Assembly (NCBI RefSeq): GCF_001953885.1
Contig: NZ_MQUS01000024.1
Location: 62,001 to 126,000 of the forward strand
Length of the DNA: 64,000 nucleotides
Direction: 5' to 3'
Source of the DNA: Streptomyces sp. IMTB 2501
GTDB lineage: Bacteria > Actinomycetota > Actinomycetes > Streptomycetales > Streptomycetaceae
The notes beneath the pieces are model-generated. The model worked only from the letters and a program-made list of their open reading frames with translations, was not told where the DNA came from and made no database searches. Below are positions 6,632 through 14,384 of the stretch, in pieces. Numbering within the stretch: the stretch's first letter is position 1; every line of letters starts with the position of its first letter. Made by a program: the position numbers and the translations under genes.

Positions 6632-8335
6632 ATGCAGCCGCTGGACGTGGACGAGCCGGCCGCCGTCGGGCCCTACCGGCTGCTCGGCCGGCTCGGCTCC
6701 GGCGGCATGGGCCGGGTCTACCTCGGCCGCAGCGCGGGCGGCCGTACCGTCGCCGTGAAGATCGTCCACCCGCACTTCGCCCTGGACGAGGAGTTCCGCG
6801 CCCGCTTCCGGCGCGAGGTGGCGGCCGCCCGCCGGGTCGGCAGCGCCTGGACCGCGCCGGTCCTGGACGCGGACCCGGACGCCCCGGTGCCCTGGGTCGC
6901 CACCGCCTACGCGGCCGGCCCGTCCCTCGCCGCGGCCGTCACCGACACCGGCCCGCTGCCCGCGCACACCGTACGGGCCCTGGGCGCGGGCCTCGCCGAG
7001 GCGCTGACGACCGTCCACGAACTGGGCCTGGTCCACCGGGACGTGAAGCCGTCGAACGTCCTCCTCACGCTGGACGGCCCCCTCCTCATCGACTTCGGCA
7101 TCGCGCGGGCCATGGACGGTACGGCGTCCCTGACGTCGACCGGTGTCTCGGTCGGTTCCCCCGGCTACATGGCACCCGAACAGATCCTCGGCAAGGGAGC
7201 CACAGGCGCCGCGGACGTCTTCTCCCTGGGAGCGGTCCTCACTTACGCGGCCACCGGTGAACCCCCCTTCCGCGGCGACTCCTCGGCCGCACTGCTCTAC
7301 AAGGTCGTCCACGAGGAGCCCGAACTCGGCCCCCTCAGCGGCGAGTTGCACGAGGTGGCGGCAGCATGCCTGACCAAGGACCCGGCCGCCCGCCCCACCC
7401 CCGCCGACCTGAGCCGCCGCCTCGCCCCCGAGGGCGCCGCCCGCCTGATCACCGGTGGCTGGCTGCCGGGCCCCCTGGTGGAACAGGTCAGCCGCAGCGC
7501 CGTACACCTGCTCAACCTGGACACGGGCGAGATACCCCACTCGGGCCCGGTGCCCTTCGACACCCCTGCGAAGACGGAGCCCCCGGCCCCGGCGTCGGCC
7601 GCGTCTGCCACTGGAGCCGGTGTCTTCGGGCCTCCGCCCGTGATGAACCCGGCGGAACCGCCGCCCACACCGCCCGGGGAACCCACCGTCGTGCCCGCGC
7701 AGCGTGACGCACCTCCACCCGGCCGGGTCTCCGTCAGCATGGCGGCGGCCGCCACGCCGGTGGAGGGCGCCCGCGGCCGCCGGCTGAGCTGCACGGTCGT
7801 ACTGGCGGTCGCCGGAGCGCTGGCCGTCGGCGCCCTGGGCCTCGGCGCACTACTGCGCCCCTGGTCCCAACAGAACGAGGACAAGGGCGCAGGCACCGCC
7901 CCCTCCCTCTCCCACGCGCCGACGGCGGCCTCCAGCGCGGCCACGGGCGGCACCGGCGCCCCGGACAACAGCCCCTCGCCCGGCACGATCCCGGCCCGCT
8001 ACCTGGGCACCTGGGAAGGAACAGCCACCGGCCTCGGCGGCGCTGTGCCCATGGGCACCTTCCGGCTCACCGTCCGTCAGGCGGCGGTGGGCAAGGAGCT
8101 GGGACGACTCCGGCAGACCGACGCGATCGGCGGCGTGTGCACCGACGTCCTCACGCTGAAGGAGGTGACGAAGACACAGATCCTCGCTACATCGGTGGGC
8201 GCGGCGGACAACCCCGGACACTGCGTACCGACCCCGCACCAGGTGGAGTTGACGCCGGTCGGCGACGACCTGAAGTTCACGTCGGACAGTTCCGCCGAGG
8301 GCAACCCGGTGGCACGCCTGTCGAAGGTCGAATAG
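6632..8335 (+). CDS. Transmembrane Ser/Thr protein kinase
   Basis: 567 residues. The kinase domain covers about residues 8-265: glycine loop LGSGGMGRVY, catalytic Lys in VAVKIV, VHRDVKPSNVLL, LIDFGIARA, and SPGYMAPEQ all intact. A Pro/Ala-rich linker of about 100 residues leads to one membrane helix (about 386-408, LSCTVVLAVAGALAVGALG). The outside part of about 150 residues begins with a Ser/Thr/Gly-rich stretch and ends in a small globular domain with two Cys (GGVCTDVLTL, NPGHCVP). There are no PASTA repeats, so the ligand is unknown. A GGGGGGAG ribosome binding site supports the ATG. The neighbouring reverse-strand gene also encodes a membrane-anchored extracellular protein, a plausible partner. 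Confidence 0.9.
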   Translation: MQPLDVDEPAAVGPYRLLGRLGSGGMGRVYLGRSAGGRTVAVKIVHPHFALDEEFRARFRREVAAARRVGSAWTAPVLDADPDAPVPWVATAYAAGPSLAAAVTDTGPLPAHTVRALGAGLAEALTTVHELGLVHRDVKPSNVLLTLDGPLLIDFGIARAMDGTASLTSTGVSVGSPGYMAPEQILGKGATGAADVFSLGAVLTYAATGEPPFRGDSSAALLYKVVHEEPELGPLSGELHEVAAACLTKDPAARPTPADLSRRLAPEGAARLITGGWLPGPLVEQVSRSAVHLLNLDTGEIPHSGPVPFDTPAKTEPPAPASAASATGAGVFGPPPVMNPAEPPPTPPGEPTVVPAQRDAPPPGRVSVSMAAAATPVEGARGRRLSCTVVLAVAGALAVGALGLGALLRPWSQQNEDKGAGTAPSLSHAPTAASSAATGGTGAPDNSPSPGTIPARYLGTWEGTATGLGGAVPMGTFRLTVRQAAVGKELGRLRQTDAIGGVCTDVLTLKEVTKTQILATSVGAADNPGHCVPTPHQVELTPVGDDLKFTSDSSAEGNPVARLSKVE

Positions 8336-8352
8336 CACCTTCCGGGTCGGAA

Positions 8353-9318
8353 TCAGGAGTCCGGCGAGGCCTTGTAGAGCCGTACCGTGGTGGCGATTTT
8401 CCGTATCGTCGCGTCCGGTACCTCGCCGGACACGTTCCTGGCGCCGAAGAACTGCCAGGAGACCAGGTCCCCCGCGCTGTTCTTGAAGGCGAAGACCCAG
8501 GACTTGCCGTCCGATGCGCACTTCGTCGACTTCTTCACGCCCACGGACCAGGCAGCGCCCAGAGTGCCCTTGAGGCCGGAGTTCGTGGTGAAGGCCTCGA
8601 CGGTGCCGGTCTTCACCTTCGTCCTGTCCGGCTGGGTGTACGCCCCGTACACCCAGGTCTCCGGGTCGGAGCCGGCGATCTCCTGAGTACTTCGGTAACC
8701 GTTGTTGCCCCTCGTTCCCACCTGGGCCAGTGGAGTGTCCTCCACCGTGCCGTCCCGGTCGTCGTCCGAGGAACACCACTTCTTCTGCAGCATCGCGACA
8801 TTGCGTATCGCGATGAGTATTTTGTCGTTGGGGTCCCCCTCCTTGGAGACATAGCTGGCCCAGCCGGCGGACTGGATCTCCCATTGGGCCGGGACATCGA
8901 ACGCGATTCCCTGCTCCGGGTTCGTCAGGACCTTCCAGCCCTTGATCGTGGCGGCCTGGGTGTCGGAGCTCCGGGGATTGTCGGAACTCTGCGACGGGGA
9001 AGCGGTGTTGGTGGGCTTCGGATGAGGCCCGTCGTGCTTCCGGTTGCCGAGCACCAGGAATCCGGTGACGCCCGCTGCAAGCACGACGGCCGCCGCAGCG
9101 ATGACGGCGACGACGCTGGTCCGGTTACGGCCGCCGCCCGTCGGCGGAGGCACGGGCGCACCGGCGGCCGGCTGCTGCGGGGGCATCTGCCAGGGCTGAG
9201 GCTGCTGATACGGATTCGGTCGGCCAGGACCGGGCTGCTGGTACGGGTTCGGCTGATGTCCGCTCGGGGGCTGCTGCGGGTTCTGGCTGCCCCTCGACGG
9301 CTGCTCTCCTGGCCACAT
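8353..9318 (-). CDS. Membrane-anchored extracellular protein with Pro/Gln-rich N-terminus
   Basis: 321 residues if started at MWPGEQPSRGSQNP, the start usual for this Streptomyces family. Residues 1-60 are a cytoplasmic Pro/Gln/Asn/Tyr-rich tail with repeated NPYQQP units. One membrane helix follows (about 67-91, SVVAVIAAAAVVLAAGVTGF), then a Ser/Thr-rich spacer and an extracellular domain of about 180 residues with one WCSSDDD region and a KCASDGKSW region. I believe this is the family now listed as DUF8017, but cannot verify that here. Function is unknown. It converges tail to tail with the kinase gene with an 18-bp gap, and both have one membrane helix and a secreted domain. An upstream in-frame ATG would add 20 residues. 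Confidence 0.8.
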   Translation of the reverse strand: MWPGEQPSRGSQNPQQPPSGHQPNPYQQPGPGRPNPYQQPQPWQMPPQQPAAGAPVPPPTGGGRNRTSVVAVIAAAAVVLAAGVTGFLVLGNRKHDGPHPKPTNTASPSQSSDNPRSSDTQAATIKGWKVLTNPEQGIAFDVPAQWEIQSAGWASYVSKEGDPNDKILIAIRNVAMLQKKWCSSDDDRDGTVEDTPLAQVGTRGNNGYRSTQEIAGSDPETWVYGAYTQPDRTKVKTGTVEAFTTNSGLKGTLGAAWSVGVKKSTKCASDGKSWVFAFKNSAGDLVSWQFFGARNVSGEVPDATIRKIATTVRLYKASPDS

Positions 9319-9601
9319 GTGCCGTAACGATACGGCGGCCGTGTTCCGGGAGCGTGACCAGGGCATCCGGGACGTCACGGGAGTCGGCCGGAGTGACGGA
9401 CCACGTCAACTCCCTTGCCTCCTCCGGCCACTGACCGGCCGGATGCCGGAGCAAGCGAAGGCCGCGCCCGACGGTTCCGGGTCATGGGAATTCTGTAGGC
9501 TCTCAGCACCCCAGCCCCACTTCCCCGTCTGTACGACTACGACCCAGGACATCAGCCATGGTGCGACGCGGCACATCAGGCCCGACGGTCGCCACCGCCG
9601 G

Positions 9602-10507
9602 ATGAGCGCCGCACTGCTGTGGGCCCTCGCCGCGCTGTGGGGCACGGCGGCGGGCGGGCTGCTCCCCAGAGCCGCCTATCGTTTCGCCGTTCCGGTGGGG
9701 GAGGGCTGGCGAGATCGGTGCCCGCACGGGCATGCGCTCCGGGGCTGGCTCGGACCGGCGCGCTGCGGAGAGTGCGCACGGGGTGGCGCACGTCGTCCTC
9801 CTGAACCGCCCTACGCCACCGAGCCGTCGCATGCGGCCGAACCGCCGTACGCCGCCGAGCCGTCACGCGCGTGCCCCTCTCCCCCCACCGCCACCCCGCC
9901 CGGGGCCCTCTCCACCCCGCCCGGGGCCCTCTCCACCCCGCCCGGGGTCCCTTCCACCTCGGCGAAGGTCCCCTCCGCCCCGCTCCTCGCCCTCGCCACC
10001 GCCCTGACCTGTGCCGCTCTCGCCGCCGCCACCGGCGCCCGGCCGGAGCTGGTGGTCTGGCTGCTGCTCGCGCCCGTCGGGGTGTTGCTGGCCGTGATCG
10101 ACTTCCGGGTGCAGCGGCTGCCCGACCCGCTGACCCTGCCGCTCGCCGTGGCCGCCCTCGCCCTGCTGGGCCTCGCCGCGCTGCTGCCCGGGCACGCCGG
10201 GCACTGGCTCACCGCGCTGTGCGGCGCCCTCGCCCTGGGCGTCGGCTATTTCGTGCTGTTTCTCATCAACCCGTCCGGCATGGGCTTCGGCGATGTGAAG
10301 CTGGCCGTCGGCATGGGCGCCGTACTCGGCTGGTACGGCTGGCCCACGGTCCTGCTCGGCGCCTTCGCCGGTTTCCTGCTCGGCGCGGTGTACGGGGGTG
10401 CGCTCGTCGTCGCACGGCGGGCCGGGCGCAAGACGGCGATCGCGTTCGGGCCGTTCCTGATCGCGGGGGCGTTCCTGGGGCTGCTCGCGGGGGCGTACGC
10501 GGCGTAG
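9602..10507 (+). CDS. A24-family prepilin peptidase with repetitive linker
   Basis: 301 residues. A hydrophobic N-terminal helix (residues 3-17) is followed by a Cys-containing loop (RCPHGHALRGW, ARCGEC), reminiscent of the zinc motif of classical prepilin peptidases. Next is an Ala/Pro/Thr-rich linker of about 60 residues with YATEPSHAAEPPYAAEPS and TPPGALS repeats. A membrane peptidase core begins near residue 135. Both catalytic aspartates are present: D167 in AVIDFRVQRLPDP and D231 in GMGFGDVKLA. Family role: membrane aspartyl protease that cleaves type IV prepilins or Flp/Tad pilins. No pilin genes are nearby. The start ATG at 9602 gives the normal N-terminal helix. The gene precedes mqnC by about 170 bp. 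Confidence 0.88.
   Translation: MSAALLWALAALWGTAAGGLLPRAAYRFAVPVGEGWRDRCPHGHALRGWLGPARCGECARGGARRPPEPPYATEPSHAAEPPYAAEPSRACPSPPTATPPGALSTPPGALSTPPGVPSTSAKVPSAPLLALATALTCAALAAATGARPELVVWLLLAPVGVLLAVIDFRVQRLPDPLTLPLAVAALALLGLAALLPGHAGHWLTALCGALALGVGYFVLFLINPSGMGFGDVKLAVGMGAVLGWYGWPTVLLGAFAGFLLGAVYGGALVVARRAGRKTAIAFGPFLIAGAFLGLLAGAYAA
9896..9960 (+). repeat. 21-bp in-frame direct repeats in prepilin peptidase linker
   Basis: Three consecutive copies of a unit containing CCGCCCGGGGCCCTCTCCAC encode TPPGALS, TPPGALS and TPPGVPS. The third copy has diverged. They sit in the hydrophilic linker between the Cys-containing loop and the membrane peptidase core. Confidence 0.75.
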
Positions 10508-10676
10508 TGCGCAGGACGGACCGGACAGCCACGACGGCGGCGCTCTCCTGGACTGGATCGTCCTGGCCTGCCGCAGCCGCGTCCGGCCAGGGAGACCCGA
10601 GCCGGATCCGCGACGCCAAAGGCCCTGGCGTAGGCTGGTTCGGTCCGTCCACAACCCTTGACGAAAGGGACGCCCT

Positions 10677-11876
10677 GTGACCGAGAAGGCCGACCTCCAG
10701 TCTGTCCTCGACCGTGCCGCAGCCGGTGGGCGGATCACCCCGCAAGAGGCGCTCGACCTCTACCGCGACGCCCCTCTGCACGCGCTGGGCGCCGCCGCCG
10801 ACGCCGTACGCCGCCGCAAGTACGCCGGCGTCGAGCACATCGCGACGTACATCATCGAGCGCAACATCAACTACACGAACGTGTGCGTCACGGCGTGCAA
10901 GTTCTGCGCCTTCTACGCGGCCCCCAAGGACAAGGACAAGGGCTGGACCCGCGACCTCGACGACATCCTGCGCCGCTGCGCGGAGACCGTCGAGCTGGGC
11001 GGCACCCAGATCATGTTCCAGGGCGGCCACCACCCGGACTACGGCGTCGAGTACTACGAGAAGCACTTCAAGGCCATCAAGGACGCGTTCCCGCAGCTGG
11101 TGATCCACTCCCTCGGCGCCTCCGAGGTCGAGCACATGGCCCGTATCTCCGGCGTCTCGGTCGAGGAGGCCATCACCCGGATCCACGAGGCGGGCCTCGA
11201 CTCCTTCGCCGGCGCCGGCGCGGAACTCCTCCCCGAGCGCCCCCGCAAGGCCATCGCGCCCCTCAAGGAGTCCGGCGAGCGCTGGCTGGAGATCATGGAG
11301 ACGGCGCACAGGCTGGGTGTGGAGTCGACGTCCACCATGCTGATGGGCACGGGCGAGACCAATGCCGAACGCATCGAGCACCTGCGCATGATCCGGGACG
11401 TCCAGGACCGCACGGGCGGCTTCCGGGCCTTCATCCCGTACACCTACCAGCCCGAGAACAACCACCTGAAGGGCCGCACCCAGGCCACGCTCTTCGAGTA
11501 CCTGCGCATGATCGCGATCGCCCGCCTCTTCCTGGACAACGTCCGGCACATCCAGGGCTCGTGGCTCACCACCGGCAAGGAGGCCGGCCAGCTGTCGCTG
11601 CACTACGGCGCGGACGACCTCGGCTCGATCATGCTGGAGGAGAACGTCGTCTCCTCGGCCGGCGCCAAGCACCGCTCCAACCGCCTGGAGATCATCGACC
11701 TGATCCGCAAGGCGGGCCGCGTCCCGGCGCAGCGCGCCACGACGTACGAGCACCTGGTCGTGCACGACGACCCCGCGAACGACCCGGTCGACGACCGCGT
11801 GGTCTCCCACATCTCCTCCACGGCCATCGAGGGCGGCACGGCCCACCCCGAGCTGAAGCTGCTGGCGTCCAACTAG
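10677..11876 (+). CDS. mqnC: Cyclic dehypoxanthine futalosine synthase (radical SAM)
   Basis: 399 residues, the standard MqnC length. The radical-SAM cysteines are C70, C74 and C77 (CVTACKFC), followed by the family's AFYAAPKDKDKGW. Other conserved blocks are QIMFQGGHHPDYG, HSLGASEVEHMARISGVS, GAGAELLPERPRKAIAPLK and TMLMGTGET. The enzyme uses a [4Fe-4S] cluster and SAM to cyclise dehypoxanthine futalosine. Translation starts at GTG 10677 behind GAAAGGGAC. The next gene follows after 7 bp and menG about 100 bp after that, so mqnC, the amidohydrolase relic and menG form a probable operon. Confidence 0.95.
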   Translation: MTEKADLQSVLDRAAAGGRITPQEALDLYRDAPLHALGAAADAVRRRKYAGVEHIATYIIERNINYTNVCVTACKFCAFYAAPKDKDKGWTRDLDDILRRCAETVELGGTQIMFQGGHHPDYGVEYYEKHFKAIKDAFPQLVIHSLGASEVEHMARISGVSVEEAITRIHEAGLDSFAGAGAELLPERPRKAIAPLKESGERWLEIMETAHRLGVESTSTMLMGTGETNAERIEHLRMIRDVQDRTGGFRAFIPYTYQPENNHLKGRTQATLFEYLRMIAIARLFLDNVRHIQGSWLTTGKEAGQLSLHYGADDLGSIMLEENVVSSAGAKHRSNRLEIIDLIRKAGRVPAQRATTYEHLVVHDDPANDPVDDRVVSHISSTAIEGGTAHPELKLLASN

Positions 11877-11883
11877 GCGCACC

Positions 11884-12483
11884 GTGCTGACACTTCACGT
11901 CGCCGAGCGGTCTCCCGAGACGGCGGTTCTGGTCGACGGGGCCTCCGTCGCCGCCGTCGGCCCGTACGAGGAACTGGCCGCCGCCGAGTCCCGGGCCAAG
12001 GTGCGGCGTTGGCCCGGCATCCTCACCCCGGGACTGCTGAACCCGTACGGTCCGGAGCTGCTGGAGGCCACCTACCACCCCGACCCCCGCGAGGCCGACG
12101 TCCTCGGCACCGAGCCCATCGGCGGGGAGCGGGCCCGGGAGATCTTCCGCGCCGATCCCGCACGCCTCGGCGCGAGCGCGCGACGCGGGGTGCAGCGGAT
12201 GCTGGCGCACGGCACGGTGGCGGTGGCCGGGGAACTGCGGTCGCGCGCCGTGCTCGACGCGGTGCGCAGGGCCGGGCTCGCGGTGGGGCAGCGGCCCGAC
12301 CGCCTTCCGGGCCCGGCGGCGCTGTCCCCGACCCCGCTGATCCTGCTGCCGCGGCTCGTCCCGGGCGGGCCCGCCCGCTTCGCCGTGTTCGACGTCGCGG
12401 ACCGCGCCGAACTGGTCCGCCGCGGCGCCGGAACCTGTGTGGCGACCGTGATCGGCGGACGGTTGGTGTACCGGGGCCGCTGA
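11884..12483 (+). CDS. Amidohydrolase-like protein lacking the catalytic barrel
   Basis: 199 residues, about half of a normal amidohydrolase. The N-terminus (residues 1-55) looks like the first beta-sandwich half of an imidazolonepropionase-type enzyme. It reaches the usual junction as GILTPGLLNPYGPELLEATY, but the metal-binding HxH that should follow PGL is NxY here. The end (VATVIGGRLVYRGR) is the classic C-terminal sandwich strand of the superfamily. The middle is short and Arg/Pro-rich and holds no zinc ligands. So metal-dependent hydrolysis is unlikely. Its place between mqnC and menG suggests a menaquinone-linked role, perhaps structural or regulatory. The futalosine route does have an amidohydrolase-superfamily step (aminofutalosine deamination), but this protein lacks that chemistry. 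The GTG start lies 7 bp after mqnC. Confidence 0.8.
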   Translation: MLTLHVAERSPETAVLVDGASVAAVGPYEELAAAESRAKVRRWPGILTPGLLNPYGPELLEATYHPDPREADVLGTEPIGGERAREIFRADPARLGASARRGVQRMLAHGTVAVAGELRSRAVLDAVRRAGLAVGQRPDRLPGPAALSPTPLILLPRLVPGGPARFAVFDVADRAELVRRGAGTCVATVIGGRLVYRGR

Positions 12484-12592
12484 ACCCGGGGCACCGGACG
12501 GACTCGGGACCTTCGTCGGCCGGGCGGGCGCCGCGTGGGCGTAGCCGAGGGCGCTTCCGGGGTGCCGTACCCCCTGCTGCCACAATGGGCGG

Positions 12593-13288
12593 GTGACCCG
12601 CGCTTCCCTGAACAAGCAGCCGCACGAAGTCGCCTCGATGTTCGACGACGTGGCGGAACGGTACGACCTGACGAACGACGTGCTGTCGCTCGGCCAGGAC
12701 CGGCGCTGGCGCAAGGAGGTGGCGCAGGCGGTCGACGCGCGCCCCGCCCAGAAGATTCTCGACCTGGCCGCCGGTACGGCCACCTCCTCGCTGCCCTTCG
12801 CGCGGACGGGCGCGTACGTCGTCCCCTGCGACTTCTCGCTCGGGATGCTCCAGGTCGGCAAGAAGAAGCACACCTGGCTGCCGTTCACGGCTGGCGACGC
12901 GACCAGGCTGCCGTTCAGGGACGACACCTTCGACGCCGTGACGATCTCCTTCGGGCTGCGCAACGTCCAGGACACGGACGCGGCCCTGCGCGAGATGTAC
13001 CGGGTGACCCGGCCCGGCGGGCGCGTGGTGATCTGCGAGTTCTCGCACCCGACGTGGGCGCCGTTCCGCACCGTCTACACCGAGTACCTGATGCGGGCGC
13101 TGCCGCCGGTCGCCCGCGCGGTCTCCTCGAACCCGGACGCCTACGTCTACCTGGCCGAGTCCATCCGTGCCTGGCCCGACCAGCCCGCCCTCGCCGACCG
13201 GCTGCGCAAGGCGGGCTGGTCCAAGGTGGCCTGGCGCAACCTCACCGGCGGCGTGGTCGCACTGCACCGGGGCTTCAAGGAGAGCTGA
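12593..13288 (+). CDS. menG: Demethylmenaquinone methyltransferase
   Basis: 231 residues, the normal UbiE/MenG size. Family blocks in order: FDDVAERYDLTNDVLSLGQD (residues 17-36), SAM-binding motif I ILDLAAGTATSSLP (55-68), the ubiE signature GDATRLPF and FDAVTISFGLRNVQD (about 102-128), and REMYRVTRPGGRVVICEFSHP (136-156). It transfers the last methyl group to the naphthoquinone ring at the membrane face. Translation begins at GTG 12593. It shares strand and spacing with mqnC, about 110 bp after the amidohydrolase relic, which fits one functional unit for menaquinone completion. Confidence 0.95.
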   Translation: MTRASLNKQPHEVASMFDDVAERYDLTNDVLSLGQDRRWRKEVAQAVDARPAQKILDLAAGTATSSLPFARTGAYVVPCDFSLGMLQVGKKKHTWLPFTAGDATRLPFRDDTFDAVTISFGLRNVQDTDAALREMYRVTRPGGRVVICEFSHPTWAPFRTVYTEYLMRALPPVARAVSSNPDAYVYLAESIRAWPDQPALADRLRKAGWSKVAWRNLTGGVVALHRGFKES

Positions 13289-13350
13289 GCCCCTTTTCGC
13301 CGGGCCTTTGCCGCCGAGCCCGTTTTGCCGTGCTCTCTTCCGGCCGAGGC

Positions 13351-13695
13351 TCAGCGGTTGATCATCTCGAAGGCGTCACCGGGCTCACCGAGTTCGCGTT
13401 GCATTCCGCCTGAGGGCGGCCGCGGGATGCGTGGCTCGCGCACGCCCCCGCCGCCCTCTCCCTCGCCGAAGTCGAACCAGACGTACACCATCGACTCCCG
13501 GGGCACCTCGGCGCCGGCCTGCGGGTACTGGCGTACGACGTAGTCGACGACCGTGAGGTGGAAGTCCGGGCGGTCGGGCGCGTTGAGGAACAGGCCCTGC
13601 GCCCGGGCCGTTTCGCGCGCGTCCACGGCCATCAGTCCGACCAGCCGCGGCACGCGCACTTCGGGTGTTTTGGGTGTTATGCGCACAGATGTCAC
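13351..13695 (-). CDS. Single PASTA-domain protein
   Basis: 114 residues. Residues 14-75 form one PASTA domain: VPRLVGLMAVDARETARAQG, then the strand YVVRQYPQAGAEVPRESMV and VYVWFDFGEG. PASTA domains bind peptidoglycan fragments or beta-lactams when outside the cell. Here there is no signal peptide and no membrane helix, so a cytoplasmic protein is implied. The C-terminal 35 residues are Gly/Pro-rich and look disordered. The GTG start at 13695 is the first candidate. It converges with menG and stands alone. A real gene is likely from the domain; the function is unknown. Confidence 0.75.
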   Translation of the reverse strand: MTSVRITPKTPEVRVPRLVGLMAVDARETARAQGLFLNAPDRPDFHLTVVDYVVRQYPQAGAEVPRESMVYVWFDFGEGEGGGGVREPRIPRPPSGGMQRELGEPGDAFEMINR

Positions 13696-13768
13696 CCCCA
13701 GCGGTACTGGAAGAGTAACCCCCGTGCGCCTCGGCCGGAAGGGATCGGTGTCTTTCTGTAACAGATGC

Positions 13769-14287
13769 TTACTGTGTGTGATTGAGTGTGAGTCGGAAGC
13801 AGAGGGCGCGCTCGTCCAGCGTGGGGTGCGGATAGGTCTCCGCCGGCTCCATGCCGAGCCGCCGGGTCACCGCGATCGACCGCTCGTTGCCGGGCCGGAC
13901 CATCGCCACCACCTGCCGTACTCCGGCCGCCCGCACCCGCTGAAGCGTCTCGCGTGCGGCCGCGGTGACATGGCCCTTGCCCCAGTGCGCCCGTCCGAGC
14001 CGCCAGCCGATCTCTATCTCGCCGACCGGACCCCAGCCGGGCCGCCAGGGCTGCGCTCCGGTGAAGCCGATCACCTCGCCGGACTCGTCCAGCATGGTCC
14101 ACAGACAGAAGCCGAGTTCCGCGTCGTGCCGCCGCTGCCGCGCGGTGAGTTCCTCGTAGACCGACAGCGGGGCCGGCCTGCCGCCGTAGAACTCCATGAC
14201 CTCGGGGTCGCTGAAGACCCGGTGCCAGGCGATCGCGTCCTCATGGGTGGGGACGCGCAGCCGTACCGCGGGGAGGGGTCGGTTCAC
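13769..14287 (-). CDS. GNAT-family N-acetyltransferase
   Basis: 172 residues starting at GTG 14287 (VNRPLPAVRLRVPTHED). It matches the RimJ/RimL-like subgroup: RLRVPTHEDAIAWHRVFSDPEVMEFYGG at the front, then GEVIGFTGAQPW and VGEIEIGWRL, the acetyl-CoA loop as GRAHWGKGHVTAA, and the late block NERSIAVTRRLGMEP. It probably acetylates a protein N-terminus, an amino acid or a small amine. The substrate cannot be told. It is divergent from the FAD reductase gene, with about 97 bp between starts. Confidence 0.88.
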   Translation of the reverse strand: MNRPLPAVRLRVPTHEDAIAWHRVFSDPEVMEFYGGRPAPLSVYEELTARQRRHDAELGFCLWTMLDESGEVIGFTGAQPWRPGWGPVGEIEIGWRLGRAHWGKGHVTAAARETLQRVRAAGVRQVVAMVRPGNERSIAVTRRLGMEPAETYPHPTLDERALCFRLTLNHTQ

Positions 14288-14384
14288 AGGGCAGCCCTTC
14301 AGCCGGGTGATCAATTCTGCTGAATAGACTGCCCATGTCCAGTGCCGGTCGGCACGCAGATTTCGAACTTGGGGAGATCCCGCC

